From positions 1-11,734 of the forward strand of contig CAKUBE010000024.1 of assembly GCA_934636715.1 (NCBI GenBank): a stretch of 11,734 bases of DNA, read 5' to 3'. Positions 1-8,127 of the stretch are shown in pieces. The notes under the pieces are model-generated. The model was not told where the DNA came from, did not search any database, and saw nothing but the letters and a program-made list of their open reading frames with translations. The translations under genes and the position numbers were made by a program. Within the stretch, counting starts at the first letter, position 1; each line of letters starts with the position of its first letter. This DNA comes from an uncultured Arachnia sp. GTDB lineage: Bacteria; Actinomycetota; Actinomycetes; Propionibacteriales; Propionibacteriaceae.

Positions 1-130
1 AACACCCGACTCCCAACCCGCCGACGCTCCAGGTCCAGCGGGAACTCTGGAATGGCCCGCGCTCGGTGTCGTGCGCAGGCACACTGCCGTCGGTTATGCG
101 TGGGGACGCGGGCCTGAGATGATTGTGGGC
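1..130. other. Upstream region without recognised gene
   Basis: No gene, RNA or clear promoter can be supported here. All three forward frames stay open for more than 100 bases, which is unremarkable at this G+C content. The reading frame of the following gene is open from base 2, so its start could in principle lie upstream (GTG at 71, ATG at 119), but nothing in this stretch looks like conserved protein. Confidence 0.4.
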
Positions 131-1915
131 ATGTCAAGAGATAACTCCACACCGGATGAGGGCCGCGCGGATCGGAAGCACGATCGCCCCCGGAACGACC
201 GCGGGCCGAAGCGGGACTTTGGCGGCGACAACCGTGGAAGCGGCCCCCGTGACGGGCGTGGAGGTTATCAGGGCGGCGAGCGGAAGCAGTACCAGGACCG
301 CGGAGAACGGGGCCCCCGCCAGGACGGCGAGCGCAAGCAATGGCAAGATCGCAGCCCCCGCCGTGACGATGATCGTCGCGGCGGTTACCAGGGCGGCGAA
401 CGGAAGCAGTACCACGAGCGCGGAGAACGCGGCCCCCGCCAGGACGGCGAGCGCAAGCAATGGCAAGACCGCGGCCCCCGCCGTGACGATGACCGTCGCG
501 GCGGTTACCAGGGCGACCGGAAGCACAGCGACGATCGCGGCCCCAGGAAGTGGGAGGACCGCGGGGACCGAGGCTCCCGCCGAGACGATGATCGCCGTGG
601 CGGTTATCAGGGCGGCGAGCGGAAGCAGTGGGACAACCGAGACGGCGGCCCGCGTAAGTGGGAGGACCGCGGCGACCGGGGTCCCCGCCGTGACGACGAT
701 CGCCGGGGTGGGTACCAGGGCGACCGGAAGCGCAGCGACGATCGCGGCCCCAGGAAGTGGCAGGACCGCGGCCCCCGCCGAGACGACGACCGCCGTGGCG
801 GTTATCAGGGCGGCGAGCGGAAGCAGTGGGACAACCGAGACGGCGGCCCGCGTAAGTGGGAGGACCGCGGTGACCGCGGCCCCCGCCGGGATGACGATCG
901 TCGGGGCGGTTATCAGGGTGGCGAGCGGAAGCAGTGGGACAACCGGGAGGGTGGCCCGCGCAAGTGGGAAGACCGCGGTGACCGCAGCCCCCGGCGTGAC
1001 GATGATCGCCGGGGCGGTTACCAGGGTGACCGGAGGCAAAGCGACGATCGCGGCCCCAGGAAGTGGGAGGACCGCGAGGAGCGTCCCGCGCCGCGACCGG
1101 GCACGGCACCGCGGCCCGATGAGCCCGACAAGCCGCGCGACTTCGTCGAGGCCGAGCTGCCCGCGGGTGTGCGTGCCGAGCTGAAGAGCCTGCCGAAGGA
1201 TCTCGCCGAGACGGTCGGCGCTCATATCTGGGCGGCCGGGCAACTCGTCGACATCGATGCTGACATGGCCTTCCGGCACGCGGAGGCCGCGCGGCGCCGT
1301 GCTGGCCGTCTCCCCGTCGTCCGCGAAGCCGCGGCAGTGACCGCGTACGCGGCAGGCGAGTTCGCCACGGCGCTGCGCGAGTTCCGGGCGCTGCGCCGGA
1401 TGAACGGTGGCGACGAGCTGCTGCCGGTGATCGCGGACTGCGAGCGCGCCCTCGGCCGCCCGCGGGATGCGCTCGACATCCTCGGCGAGCTCGATCCGAA
1501 GACGCGTGACATAGACCTGCGCATCGAATGCCTCCTGGTGGAGGCGGGCGTGCGCGACGACCTCGGACAAAGGGCCGAGGCGCTTCGCCTGCTCAAGGCG
1601 GCGATCGGCCGCAACGTCGGCCGCCCGCTCGCCCGGGCGCGGCTGCGCTACGCGTATGCCAATCTCCTGGAAATCGAGGGCGACAAGAAGGGCGCACGCG
1701 AGTGGTTTACCTCGAGCGCCGCCCTCGATCCCGAAGGCGAGCTCGACAACGCCGACAGGATCGCGGCGCTCGACGGCGTCGTCCTCCCCGAGTCCATGGT
1801 CTTCGTCGAGGAGTTCGACGAGGACGAGGACGGGGATGTGCTGCCCGACGAGTCCTCCGACGAGGACGATGAAGAAGACGTCACTGACGCCGACACAGAG
1901 GAGGCGGATCGATGA
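131..1915 (+). CDS. TPR-like protein with long RGG/Arg-Asp repeat N-terminus and acidic tail
   Basis: The position, directly before the HAD phosphatase and tlyA, matches Rv1691 of M. tuberculosis, a conserved protein of unknown function. With ATG 131 the product is 594 residues in three parts. Residues 43 to about 318 are eight near-identical units beginning RGGYQG, rich in Arg, Asp, Gly, Lys and Trp/Tyr, and surely disordered. Residues about 338-550 are Ala/Leu/Arg-rich helical pairs with TPR-like spacing (YAAGEFATALREFRAL, LGQRAEALRLLKAA, EGDKKGAREWFTSSAALDP). Residues about 558-594 are an Asp/Glu tail. There is no signal peptide, so it is probably cytoplasmic. RGG boxes in other proteins bind RNA and TPRs bind protein partners; a role in RNA or ribosome metabolism is inference only. 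ATG 131 was chosen because it begins the hydrophilic region; ATG 119, GTG 125 and GTG 71 are alternatives and no strong ribosome binding site decides. The stop overlaps the next start (ATGA). Confidence 0.85.
   Translation: MSRDNSTPDEGRADRKHDRPRNDRGPKRDFGGDNRGSGPRDGRGGYQGGERKQYQDRGERGPRQDGERKQWQDRSPRRDDDRRGGYQGGERKQYHERGERGPRQDGERKQWQDRGPRRDDDRRGGYQGDRKHSDDRGPRKWEDRGDRGSRRDDDRRGGYQGGERKQWDNRDGGPRKWEDRGDRGPRRDDDRRGGYQGDRKRSDDRGPRKWQDRGPRRDDDRRGGYQGGERKQWDNRDGGPRKWEDRGDRGPRRDDDRRGGYQGGERKQWDNREGGPRKWEDRGDRSPRRDDDRRGGYQGDRRQSDDRGPRKWEDREERPAPRPGTAPRPDEPDKPRDFVEAELPAGVRAELKSLPKDLAETVGAHIWAAGQLVDIDADMAFRHAEAARRRAGRLPVVREAAAVTAYAAGEFATALREFRALRRMNGGDELLPVIADCERALGRPRDALDILGELDPKTRDIDLRIECLLVEAGVRDDLGQRAEALRLLKAAIGRNVGRPLARARLRYAYANLLEIEGDKKGAREWFTSSAALDPEGELDNADRIAALDGVVLPESMVFVEEFDEDEDGDVLPDESSDEDDEEDVTDADTEEADR
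257..1081 (+). repeat. Eight in-frame tandem coding repeats (RGGYQG units)
   Basis: About 825 bp of degenerate tandem repeat inside the first gene. Each unit opens with codons for RGGYQG, and seven of the eight are preceded by RRDDDR. Three spacer types follow: GERKQYxxRGERGPRQDGE (first two units), DRKxSDDRGPRKW, and GERKQWDNRxGGPRKWEDR. The types alternate, which suggests that larger blocks of two units were duplicated. Unit lengths differ in multiples of three bases, so the frame is kept. This repetition also keeps other frames open, which produces long false ORFs on both strands. Confidence 0.9.
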
Positions 1916-2901
1916 TCGCGCTTGCCAGCAACTACGACGCCGCGCTGTTCGACCTGGACGGGGTCGTCTACCTCGGGCCACTCGCCGTCGACGGTGTGCC
2001 GGAGGCCCTGGACGAGCTGCGGTCGCGCGGCACCCACCTGGGATTCGTGACCAACAACGCGGCGCGGACGCCTGCCGTCGTGGCCGAGCACCTCACGGAC
2101 CTCGGCATCACCGCGGGTGAGACCGATGTCGTGAACTCGACTCAGGCCACGCTGCGGATGCTCGCCACCGAGCTGACACCGGGTGCGAAGGTGCTCGCCG
2201 TCGGAACCGACGCGCTGCGGCAGCAGCTGGAGGAGGCCGGCTTCGTGGTCGTCGCCTCCCACGATGACGCCCCCGATGCCGTCGTGCAGGGATACAGCCC
2301 GACGATCGAGTGGCGACAACTGGAGGAGGCCGCATTCGCGGTCCAGCGCGGCGCCGTCTGGTACGGCACCAACCCCGACATGACCCGCCCGTCCGACAGG
2401 GGCATCGTCCCCGGCCTCGGCTCGCAACTGGCGGTCGTGCGCGCATGCGTCGACGTCGATCCGCGCATCGCGGGCAAGCCGTACCGTCCGCTGCTGGACG
2501 AGACGGTGCTGAGGATCGGGGCGGACAAACCGATCTTCGTCGGCGATCGCACCGATACCGACATCCTGGGTGCCAACAACGTCGGCATGGACTCGCTGTT
2601 CGTGTTCACGGGCGCGCACGGAAAGGCCGACCTCGCCGTCGCCCCGCCCGACTACCGCCCCACGTACATCGGCTTCGACGCCACCGCCCTCCTCGAGCCG
2701 CCGCGCGAGGCCGAGGTGTGCGGCGAGCGGTTCGTCTGTGGGTACCAGGAGGTCGACATGACGGAAGGGTTCGCCTACCTCGGCACCCGCCCGGTCACCC
2801 GCGACGAGCAGCTCGACGCGTTGTGGGCCGCGCTGCAGGCCAAGTGGCGTTTCGACGTCGACATCGACGCCGTCCTGAACTCCCTGGACACCCTGCGGTG
2901 A
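1912..2901 (+). CDS. HAD-superfamily phosphatase, glycerol-3-phosphate phosphatase-like (Rv1692 type)
   Basis: A 329-residue NagD-like (HAD class IIA) phosphatase. All four HAD motifs are present: D14-L-D16-G (nucleophile and acid/base Asp), T47-N-N in motif II, K189 in GKPY, and GDRTDTD with D212 and D217 for magnesium. Residues from about 60 to 185 form the cap that selects substrate. A C-terminal extension after about residue 260 corresponds to the extra domain of Rv1692, which has been reported to hydrolyse glycerol 3-phosphate from glycerophospholipid head-group recycling. Same substrate here is inferred from position and family. Start ATG 1912 is firm: AGGAGG lies at 1899-1904, 7 bases upstream, and the start overlaps the previous stop. 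It is cytoplasmic and part of the tightly coupled unit. Confidence 0.92.
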   Translation: MIALASNYDAALFDLDGVVYLGPLAVDGVPEALDELRSRGTHLGFVTNNAARTPAVVAEHLTDLGITAGETDVVNSTQATLRMLATELTPGAKVLAVGTDALRQQLEEAGFVVVASHDDAPDAVVQGYSPTIEWRQLEEAAFAVQRGAVWYGTNPDMTRPSDRGIVPGLGSQLAVVRACVDVDPRIAGKPYRPLLDETVLRIGADKPIFVGDRTDTDILGANNVGMDSLFVFTGAHGKADLAVAPPDYRPTYIGFDATALLEPPREAEVCGERFVCGYQEVDMTEGFAYLGTRPVTRDEQLDALWAALQAKWRFDVDIDAVLNSLDTLR

Positions 2902-3107
2902 CCGAGCCCACGCCGAGGAGCGCCGCTCCCGCCGACGTGCGTCGGCTGGAGCTCGTCGGCGAACTCGTGGCCAGCCTCGACGGTGTCGAGGAGTTGCCGC
3001 TCGACCAGCTCGCCAACCGCCTCGGCGAGGCCCAGGGCGTGTTGGCCGGCGTGCTCAACAACGATCCTTCCGTGACGCAGCTGGGCATCCCCGGCGTCGC
3101 GCGGTGA
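2898..3107 (+). CDS. Small conserved protein between HAD phosphatase and tlyA (Rv1693-like position)
   Basis: A 69-residue protein read from GTG 2898, overlapping the previous stop (GTGA), and ending in a stop that overlaps the GTG of tlyA (GTGA again). Both overlaps, together with the small gene found at the same place in M. tuberculosis (Rv1693), argue that it is real. The sequence is hydrophilic: a short Pro/Ala/Arg-rich start, then two predicted helices (VRRLELVGELVASLDG and LPLDQLANRLGEAQGVLAGVLN). There are no Cys, no membrane segment and no recognised domain. Its function is unknown; a partner of a neighbouring product such as TlyA is only a guess from translational coupling. No ribosome binding site is visible before the GTG, consistent with coupling. 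Confidence 0.75.
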   Translation: MTEPTPRSAAPADVRRLELVGELVASLDGVEELPLDQLANRLGEAQGVLAGVLNNDPSVTQLGIPGVAR

Positions 3108-3829
3108 GGCTGGACGTCGCGCTCGTCGAGCGAGGGCTCGCCCGCTCGCGTACGCAGGCGGCTCGGCTCCTCGCCGACGGCCGCGTCACGCTCAACGGCG
3201 CGCCGGCGATCAAGGCGTCGACCCCGGTCACCGACGGCGACGACATCGCGGCCGTCGAGGAGCGCTGGGTCTCGCGCGCCGCGCACAAGCTGCTGGGCGC
3301 CCTCGACGACTCGGGCGTCACCGTCTCCGGCCGCGTCCTCGACGCCGGGGCATCGACGGGCGGATTCACCCAGGTCTGCCTCGATCGCGGAGCGGCTCGC
3401 GTCTACGCCGTCGACGTCGGCCACGGCCAGCTCGCCCACACCGTCGCGGCCGATCCCCGCGTCGTCGCCCACGAGGGGCTCAACCTCCGCGACCTCACCC
3501 TCGACCACCTCGACAGTGCCCCGGTCGACCTCGTCGTCGGCGACGTCTCCTTCATCTCGCTGACGCTGATCCTTCCGCGCCTCTTCGAGGTGGTGGCAGC
3601 CGACGGCGCGGCGTTGCTCCTCGTCAAGCCGCAATTCGAGGTGGGGCGCTCGCGCCTCGGCGCGGGCGGCGTCGTCCGCGATCCCGCGTTGCGCGCGCAG
3701 GCAGTCGACGGCGTCATCCGTGCGGCGCGCGTCCTCGGTTGGCGGGAGCGCTGGTGCGGCGAGAGTCGCCTCCCCGGCGCCTCCGGCAACGTCGAGTACT
3801 TCGTTCATTTCGTCAGAGCGGATGGGTAG
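3104..3829 (+). CDS. tlyA: TlyA 16S/23S rRNA (cytidine-2'-O)-methyltransferase
   Basis: A 241-residue protein with an N-terminal S4 RNA-binding domain (about residues 1-52, including SRTQAARLLADGRVTLNG), the interdomain RxWV motif (R54-W-V-S-R) and a Rossmann methyltransferase domain of the FtsJ type. The SAM-binding loop is LDAGASTGGF at 79-88. The family's K-D-K-E catalytic residues can be assigned to K62, D147 (GDVSF), K175 (VKPQFE) and E231 (NVEYF), so it should be active. In mycobacteria TlyA methylates C1409 of 16S and C1920 of 23S rRNA, and its loss gives capreomycin resistance. A haemolysin label is historical. The GTG start overlaps the preceding stop, with no ribosome binding site of its own. 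The TAG stop lies within a possible promoter for the next gene. Confidence 0.95.
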   Translation: MRLDVALVERGLARSRTQAARLLADGRVTLNGAPAIKASTPVTDGDDIAAVEERWVSRAAHKLLGALDDSGVTVSGRVLDAGASTGGFTQVCLDRGAARVYAVDVGHGQLAHTVAADPRVVAHEGLNLRDLTLDHLDSAPVDLVVGDVSFISLTLILPRLFEVVAADGAALLLVKPQFEVGRSRLGAGGVVRDPALRAQAVDGVIRAARVLGWRERWCGESRLPGASGNVEYFVHFVRADG

Positions 3830-3832
3830 GGT
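3804..3832 (+). promoter_or_regulatory. Candidate internal promoter for NAD kinase (leaderless type)
   Basis: TTCATT at 3804-3809 and TAGGGT at 3827-3832 are separated by 17 bases, and the second fits the actinobacterial -10 form TANNNT. It ends 7 bases before the GTG at 3840, so transcription would begin at or beside the start codon, giving a leaderless mRNA. The same stretch (AGGGTGGGG) could instead act as a poor ribosome binding site. This is inferred from sequence only. Confidence 0.35.
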
Positions 3833-3839
3833 GGGGCGC

Positions 3840-4736
3840 GTGGATCAACGAGTCGTCGCAGTGCTCCTCCATCCCGCCAGGGAAGAGGCGTTGGAGAAGG
3901 CCGCCGCGTTCATCCGCACCATGCACGGCAAAGGCTTCTCCTTTCTCGTCTTCGAGCCCGATCTCACCCGTGTTCGCGAGCGGGTCCCCGAGGCCGTCGT
4001 CGGGCCGGTCGGCACCGCGCCCGCGGAGATCGCCGTCGTGTTCGGCGGCGACGGCACGATGCTGCGCGCCGCCGAATGGGCGCTCCCGCTCGGCGTGCCG
4101 CTGTTGGGAGTGAACCTCGGCCACGTCGGCTTCCTCGCCGAGATGGAACTCTCAGACCTCGACGAGCTGCCGACGGCGATCGCGAAGCGGCGCTACCTCG
4201 TCGAGAGGCGCCTCGCGCTGCGCGTCGAGGTCTTCGACTCCGCCGGCGCGACGGTGTGGCGCTCCGAAGCCGTCAACGAGGTCTCGATGGAGAAGCTGAC
4301 GCGGGAGAAGATGCTCTCGGTCCTCGTCAGCGTCGACGACCGCCCCCTCTCCCGGTGGGGCTGCGACGGCGTCCTCGTCTCGACGCCGACCGGCTCGACC
4401 GCCTACGGGTTCTCCGCGGGCGGCCCCGTCATCTGGCCGGACGTGCAGGCCATCCTCGTGGTCCCCCTCGCGGCCCACGCCCTCTTCAACCGTCCCATGG
4501 TGCTCAGCCCGTCGTCGAAGGTCTGCCTCGAGATCACCGAGGACGCCCTCAGCACCGGCATCCTGTGGTGCGACGGACGCCGCAGTCACGAACTGGCGCG
4601 CGGCGAACGGGTGGTCGTCACCGCGCACTCCGACCACGTGCTGATCGCCCGACTCGGCGAGCAGCCGTTCACGACGAGGCTGGTCAAGAAGTTCGCGCTG
4701 CCCGTCAACGGCTGGCGGCGGCGGAGCGACGCCTGA
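3840..4736 (+). CDS. nadK: NAD kinase
   Basis: ATP/polyphosphate-dependent NAD kinase (also called ppnK), which makes NADP+ in the cytoplasm. With GTG 3840 it is 298 residues, typical of the family. The glycine-rich GGDGT motif is at 69-73 with catalytic D71, the NE motif at N146-E147, and the TPTGSTAY motif at 182-189 followed by the FSAGGP loop. Start choice: GTG 3840 begins just before the first beta strand (VVAVLLHP) and sits 7 bases after a TANNNT box. ATG 3822, which would add six residues and overlap tlyA, and GTG 3831 are alternatives. The gene lies 10 bases after tlyA, and its stop overlaps the recN start by one base (TGATG). The tlyA-nadK-recN order is common in actinobacteria. Confidence 0.95.
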   Translation: MDQRVVAVLLHPAREEALEKAAAFIRTMHGKGFSFLVFEPDLTRVRERVPEAVVGPVGTAPAEIAVVFGGDGTMLRAAEWALPLGVPLLGVNLGHVGFLAEMELSDLDELPTAIAKRRYLVERRLALRVEVFDSAGATVWRSEAVNEVSMEKLTREKMLSVLVSVDDRPLSRWGCDGVLVSTPTGSTAYGFSAGGPVIWPDVQAILVVPLAAHALFNRPMVLSPSSKVCLEITEDALSTGILWCDGRRSHELARGERVVVTAHSDHVLIARLGEQPFTTRLVKKFALPVNGWRRRSDA

Positions 4737-6406
4737 TGCTCACCTCGCTGAGGCTCACCGCCTTCGGGGTGGTGGACGAGGCGACGCTCGACCTCGGCCC
4801 CGGGCTGACGGCACTGACCGGCGAGACCGGCGCGGGCAAGACCATGATCGTCTCCGGGCTCGGCCATCTGCTCGGCGCGCGCGGCGACGCAGGGATCGTG
4901 CGGCGCGGCGCGGAGAAGGCCATCGTCGAGGGCCGGTGGGAGATCCCGCCCGCCGTCGGCGAGCGCGTGCGTGACCTCGGTGGCGACACCGACGACGCCG
5001 AGCTGGTCACGCTGCGGCAGGTGTCCGCGCAGGGCCGCTCGCGAGCCGTCGTCGGAGGGGCAGGCGTGCCGCTGTCCGCGCTCGCCGACCTGCTGGGCGA
5101 CCTCGCCACCATCCACGGCCAGTCCGGCCAGATCCGGCTGTCGACGCCCGAGCGCCAACGCGAGCTGCTCGACGCCAGCGCCCGCCCCGCGGAACTGCCG
5201 CGCTACCGCGCCGACTTCGCCGAGCGCAGGGCCGCCGCACAGGAACTCGCACGGCTCGAGGACGAGGCCATGGCGCGCGCCCGAGAGGCCGACATGCTGC
5301 GCTTCGGCCTGGACGAGATCGCGGCCGTCGAACCACGGCCCGGTGAGGACGAGGCCCTCGCCGCGGAGCAGGCCAAGCTGATGGACCTCGACGAGCTGCG
5401 CGCCCTCGCCGGCGCCGCGCACGAGGCGCTGAGCGGCAACGAGGTCGACTACGACGCGCCCAGCGCCGTCGGCCTGACGGGCTCCGCGCGGAAATCGCTC
5501 GACGCCCTCGCCGGCCGCGACGGCGCCGCGCGCGACCTGGCGAGCCGCGCCACCGAGCTGGGCATGCTCGCCGCCGACCTCGCCGCGGACGTCGCGGGAT
5601 ACCTCGCCGACCTCGTCGCCGACCCGCTGCGCCTCCAAGCCGTGGGAGAGCGGCGCGCCCAGTTGGCGGGCTTGACGCGCAAGTACGGCGCCACCGTCGA
5701 CGAGGTGCTCGGGTGGGCCGAGAGGTCCGCCGCGCGCCTGGGCGAGTTGGAGGGCAGCGACGACCGGATCGCCGGACTGCGAGCGCGCATCGCCGAGCTC
5801 GACGCCAGCCTCGCCGCCGACGCCGCGGCGATCACCGCGGCGCGCCGGAGCGCGGCCACGGAGCTCGCCGTCGCCGTCAAGGGGGAACTCGCCGCCCTGG
5901 CCATGCCGCACGCCGAGCTGCGGTTCGAGGTCACCGACGCCGCCCTCGGCTTGCACGGCGCCGACCGGATCGAGCTGCTGTTCGCCGCCAACCCCGGTTC
6001 GGAGCCCGCGCCGCTCGGCAAGGTCGCCTCGGGCGGCGAGCTGTCGCGGGTGCGCCTCGCGCTGGAGGTCGTGCTCGCGGAGGGGGAACGCGGACACACG
6101 TTCGTGTTCGACGAGGTCGACGCGGGCGTCGGCGGCGCTGTCGGCCTGGAGATCGGCCGCCGCCTGCAGCGCCTCGCCGAGACCAGCCAGGTCATCGTCG
6201 TGACGCACCTCGCGCAGGTCGCGGCCTTCGCGGACCACCACTTCGTGATCGCGAAGTCGAGCGACGGCCACCTCACTACCTCCGGCGTCCGGCGGCTCTC
6301 CGACGGCGAGCGCGCCGCCGAGCTTGCCCGCATGATGGGCGGCGAGTCCCGCTCCGAGAAGGGCGTCCAGCACGCCGTCGAGCTGCTGGATCGGGCGCGG
6401 CGATAG
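4736..6406 (+). CDS. recN: DNA repair protein RecN
   Basis: A 556-residue SMC-like ATPase used in recombinational repair of double-strand breaks. The N-terminal half-site has the Walker A motif GETGAGKT at 29-36. The middle is Ala/Glu/Arg-rich and helical, forming the coiled-coil arm (about 155-375). The C-terminal half-site has the ABC signature SGGELS at 432-437 and Walker B ending FDEVD with D459 and E460, then a VTHLAQVA switch motif. Length and motif order match the family, with no truncation. ATG 4736 overlaps the NAD kinase stop, and GGAG at 4723-4726 serves as a ribosome binding site. No LexA-type box was seen, so its transcription probably comes from upstream. A 55-base gap separates it from pyrG. 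Confidence 0.96.
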   Translation: MLTSLRLTAFGVVDEATLDLGPGLTALTGETGAGKTMIVSGLGHLLGARGDAGIVRRGAEKAIVEGRWEIPPAVGERVRDLGGDTDDAELVTLRQVSAQGRSRAVVGGAGVPLSALADLLGDLATIHGQSGQIRLSTPERQRELLDASARPAELPRYRADFAERRAAAQELARLEDEAMARAREADMLRFGLDEIAAVEPRPGEDEALAAEQAKLMDLDELRALAGAAHEALSGNEVDYDAPSAVGLTGSARKSLDALAGRDGAARDLASRATELGMLAADLAADVAGYLADLVADPLRLQAVGERRAQLAGLTRKYGATVDEVLGWAERSAARLGELEGSDDRIAGLRARIAELDASLAADAAAITAARRSAATELAVAVKGELAALAMPHAELRFEVTDAALGLHGADRIELLFAANPGSEPAPLGKVASGGELSRVRLALEVVLAEGERGHTFVFDEVDAGVGGAVGLEIGRRLQRLAETSQVIVVTHLAQVAAFADHHFVIAKSSDGHLTTSGVRRLSDGERAAELARMMGGESRSEKGVQHAVELLDRARR

Positions 6407-6447
6407 GACCGGAACCTCGCTGTAACCCAGGCGACACATGCGGGGCC

Positions 6448-6453
6448 TAAGCT
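6448..6453 (+). promoter_or_regulatory. Candidate -10 box for pyrG (near-leaderless)
   Basis: TAAGCT fits TANNNT and ends 8 bases before the pyrG GTG at 6462. No convincing -35 hexamer lies 16-19 bases upstream. The recN-pyrG gap is the longest between genes in this block, so a promoter here is expected. GGAG at 6454-6457, only 4 bases before the GTG, is the competing explanation as a closely spaced ribosome binding site. Confidence 0.3.
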
Positions 6454-6461
6454 GGAGACCC

Positions 6462-8102
6462 GTGGATAGCTCCAAGAAAACGGCAAAGCACATCTTCGTG
6501 ACCGGCGGGGTCGTCTCGTCGCTCGGCAAGGGGCTCACGGCCTCCAGCCTCGGCAGCCTGCTCAAGGCGCGCGGACTCCGGGTCACCATGCAGAAGCTCG
6601 ATCCGTATCTCAACGTCGACCCGGGCACCATGAACCCGTTCCAGCACGGCGAGGTCTTCGTCACCGACGACGGCGCGGAGACCGACCTCGACATCGGCCA
6701 CTACGAGCGCTTCCTCGACGTCAACCTCGGCCGCGACGCCAACGTCACCACCGGACAGGTGTACTCGACGGTGATCGCGAAGGAGCGTCGCGGCGACTTC
6801 CTCGGCGACACCGTGCAGGTCATCCCGCACATCACCGGCGAGATCCGCGACCGCATGCTCGCGATGGCCGACGGCACCGTCGACATCGTCATCCACGAGG
6901 TGGGCGGCACCGTCGGCGACATCGAGTCGCTGCCGTTCCTCGAGGCCGCGCGCCAGGTCCGCCAGGAGGTGGGGCGCGCCAACGTCTTCTTCCTCCACGT
7001 CTCGCTCGTCCCGTACATCAAGCCGTCGGGCGAGATGAAGACCAAGCCGACCCAGCATTCGGTGGCCGCGCTGCGCCAGGTCGGCATCCAGCCCGACGCG
7101 ATCGTCTGCCGCGCCGAACGCGAGGTCAGCCCTGCCCTGAAGCGCAAGATCGCGGCCATGTGCGACGTCGACGACGACGCCGTGATCAGCTGCGCCGACG
7201 CGCCCAGCATCTACGCCATCCCGCGCGTGCTGCACCGCGAGGGCCTCGACGCCTACGTGGTGCGGCGCCTCGGCGTCCCGTTCCGCGACGTCGACTGGAC
7301 CGCCTGGGACGACCTGCTCGACCGCGTCAAGAGCCCGTCGGCGGGGGTCACCGTCGCCCTCGTCGGCAAGTACGTCGACCTGCCCGACGCCTACCTCTCC
7401 GTCACCGAGGCGCTGCGCGCCGGCGGATTCGCCCACCGCGCCAGGGTCTCCATCCGTTGGGTCGCCTCCGACGGCTGCGCCACCCCCGAGGGCGCGGCCG
7501 AGCACCTCGCCGGCGTCGACGCCGTGTGCGTGCCCGGCGGCTTCGGCATCCGCGGCGTCGAGGGCAAGCTCGGCGCGCTCACCTACGCCCGCGAGCACGG
7601 CATCCCGGCGCTCGGCCTCTGCCTCGGTATGCAGTGCATGGTGATCGAGGCCGCACGCTCGCTCGCGGGACTTCCCGCGGCCAACTCGAGCGAGCTCGAC
7701 CCGGCTACCCCGGACCCCGTGATCGCCACGATGGCGGAGCAGGTCGGCATCGTCGACGGCGGGGGCGACCTCGGCGGCACCATGCGGCTCGGCTCCTACC
7801 CGGCCGTGCTCAGCCCCGGCTCGCAGGTCGCCGCGGCCTACGGCGCCGACACCGCGACGGAGCGGCACCGCCACCGCTACGAGGTCAACAACTCCTACCG
7901 CGGCCGCCTGGAAGAGGCCGGGCTCGTCTTCTCGGGCACGTCGCCCGACGGCGCGCTCGTCGAGTTCGTCGAGCTGCCGGCGGAGACCCACCCTTACTAC
8001 GTGGGAACCCAGGCCCACCCGGAGCTCCAGTCGCGCCCGACGCGCCCGCACCCCCTATTCTCAGGGTTGATCGCCGCGGCCCTCGCCAACCGCAAGGGGT
8101 AG
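6462..8102 (+). CDS. pyrG: CTP synthase
   Basis: Glutamine-hydrolysing CTP synthase (UTP to CTP), the last step of de novo pyrimidine synthesis; 546 residues, the usual length. The N-terminal synthetase domain opens with the family motif [16 protein letters not shown] (P-loop), followed by the [20 protein letters not shown] and [11 protein letters not shown] stretches. The C-terminal class I glutamine amidotransferase has the nucleophile C387 in GLCLGMQ and the His/Glu pair H519 and E521 in AHPE. GTG 6462 is preferred because homologous proteins begin a few residues before the KHIFVTGG motif; ATG 6438 would add eight unlikely residues (MRGLSWRP). In M. tuberculosis two genes including mctB lie between recN and pyrG; here pyrG follows recN after 55 bases. 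The next gene starts 25 bases downstream, so cotranscription is likely. Confidence 0.97.
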   Translation: MDSSKKTAKHIFVTGGVVSSLGKGLTASSLGSLLKARGLRVTMQKLDPYLNVDPGTMNPFQHGEVFVTDDGAETDLDIGHYERFLDVNLGRDANVTTGQVYSTVIAKERRGDFLGDTVQVIPHITGEIRDRMLAMADGTVDIVIHEVGGTVGDIESLPFLEAARQVRQEVGRANVFFLHVSLVPYIKPSGEMKTKPTQHSVAALRQVGIQPDAIVCRAEREVSPALKRKIAAMCDVDDDAVISCADAPSIYAIPRVLHREGLDAYVVRRLGVPFRDVDWTAWDDLLDRVKSPSAGVTVALVGKYVDLPDAYLSVTEALRAGGFAHRARVSIRWVASDGCATPEGAAEHLAGVDAVCVPGGFGIRGVEGKLGALTYAREHGIPALGLCLGMQCMVIEAARSLAGLPAANSSELDPATPDPVIATMAEQVGIVDGGGDLGGTMRLGSYPAVLSPGSQVAAAYGADTATERHRHRYEVNNSYRGRLEEAGLVFSGTSPDGALVEFVELPAETHPYYVGTQAHPELQSRPTRPHPLFSGLIAAALANRKG

Positions 8103-8127
8103 TCGGCGCCGACACCAGGAGGAGCCG

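Noticed and set aside
123..1184. 353-residue forward ORF in another frame over the first gene
   Set aside because: Low-complexity Ala/Thr/Gly product created by the repeated DNA; the frame at 131 gives a TPR-like domain and couples to the next gene.
134..1981. 615-residue reverse-strand ORF opposite the first gene
   Set aside because: Ala/Val/Leu/Pro repeats are the complement of the RGG repeats; it runs into the HAD gene and shows no domain.
6438..6461. ATG 6438 as the start of pyrG
   Set aside because: It adds residues not expected in the family and lies upstream of the candidate -10 box; GTG 6462 fits better.
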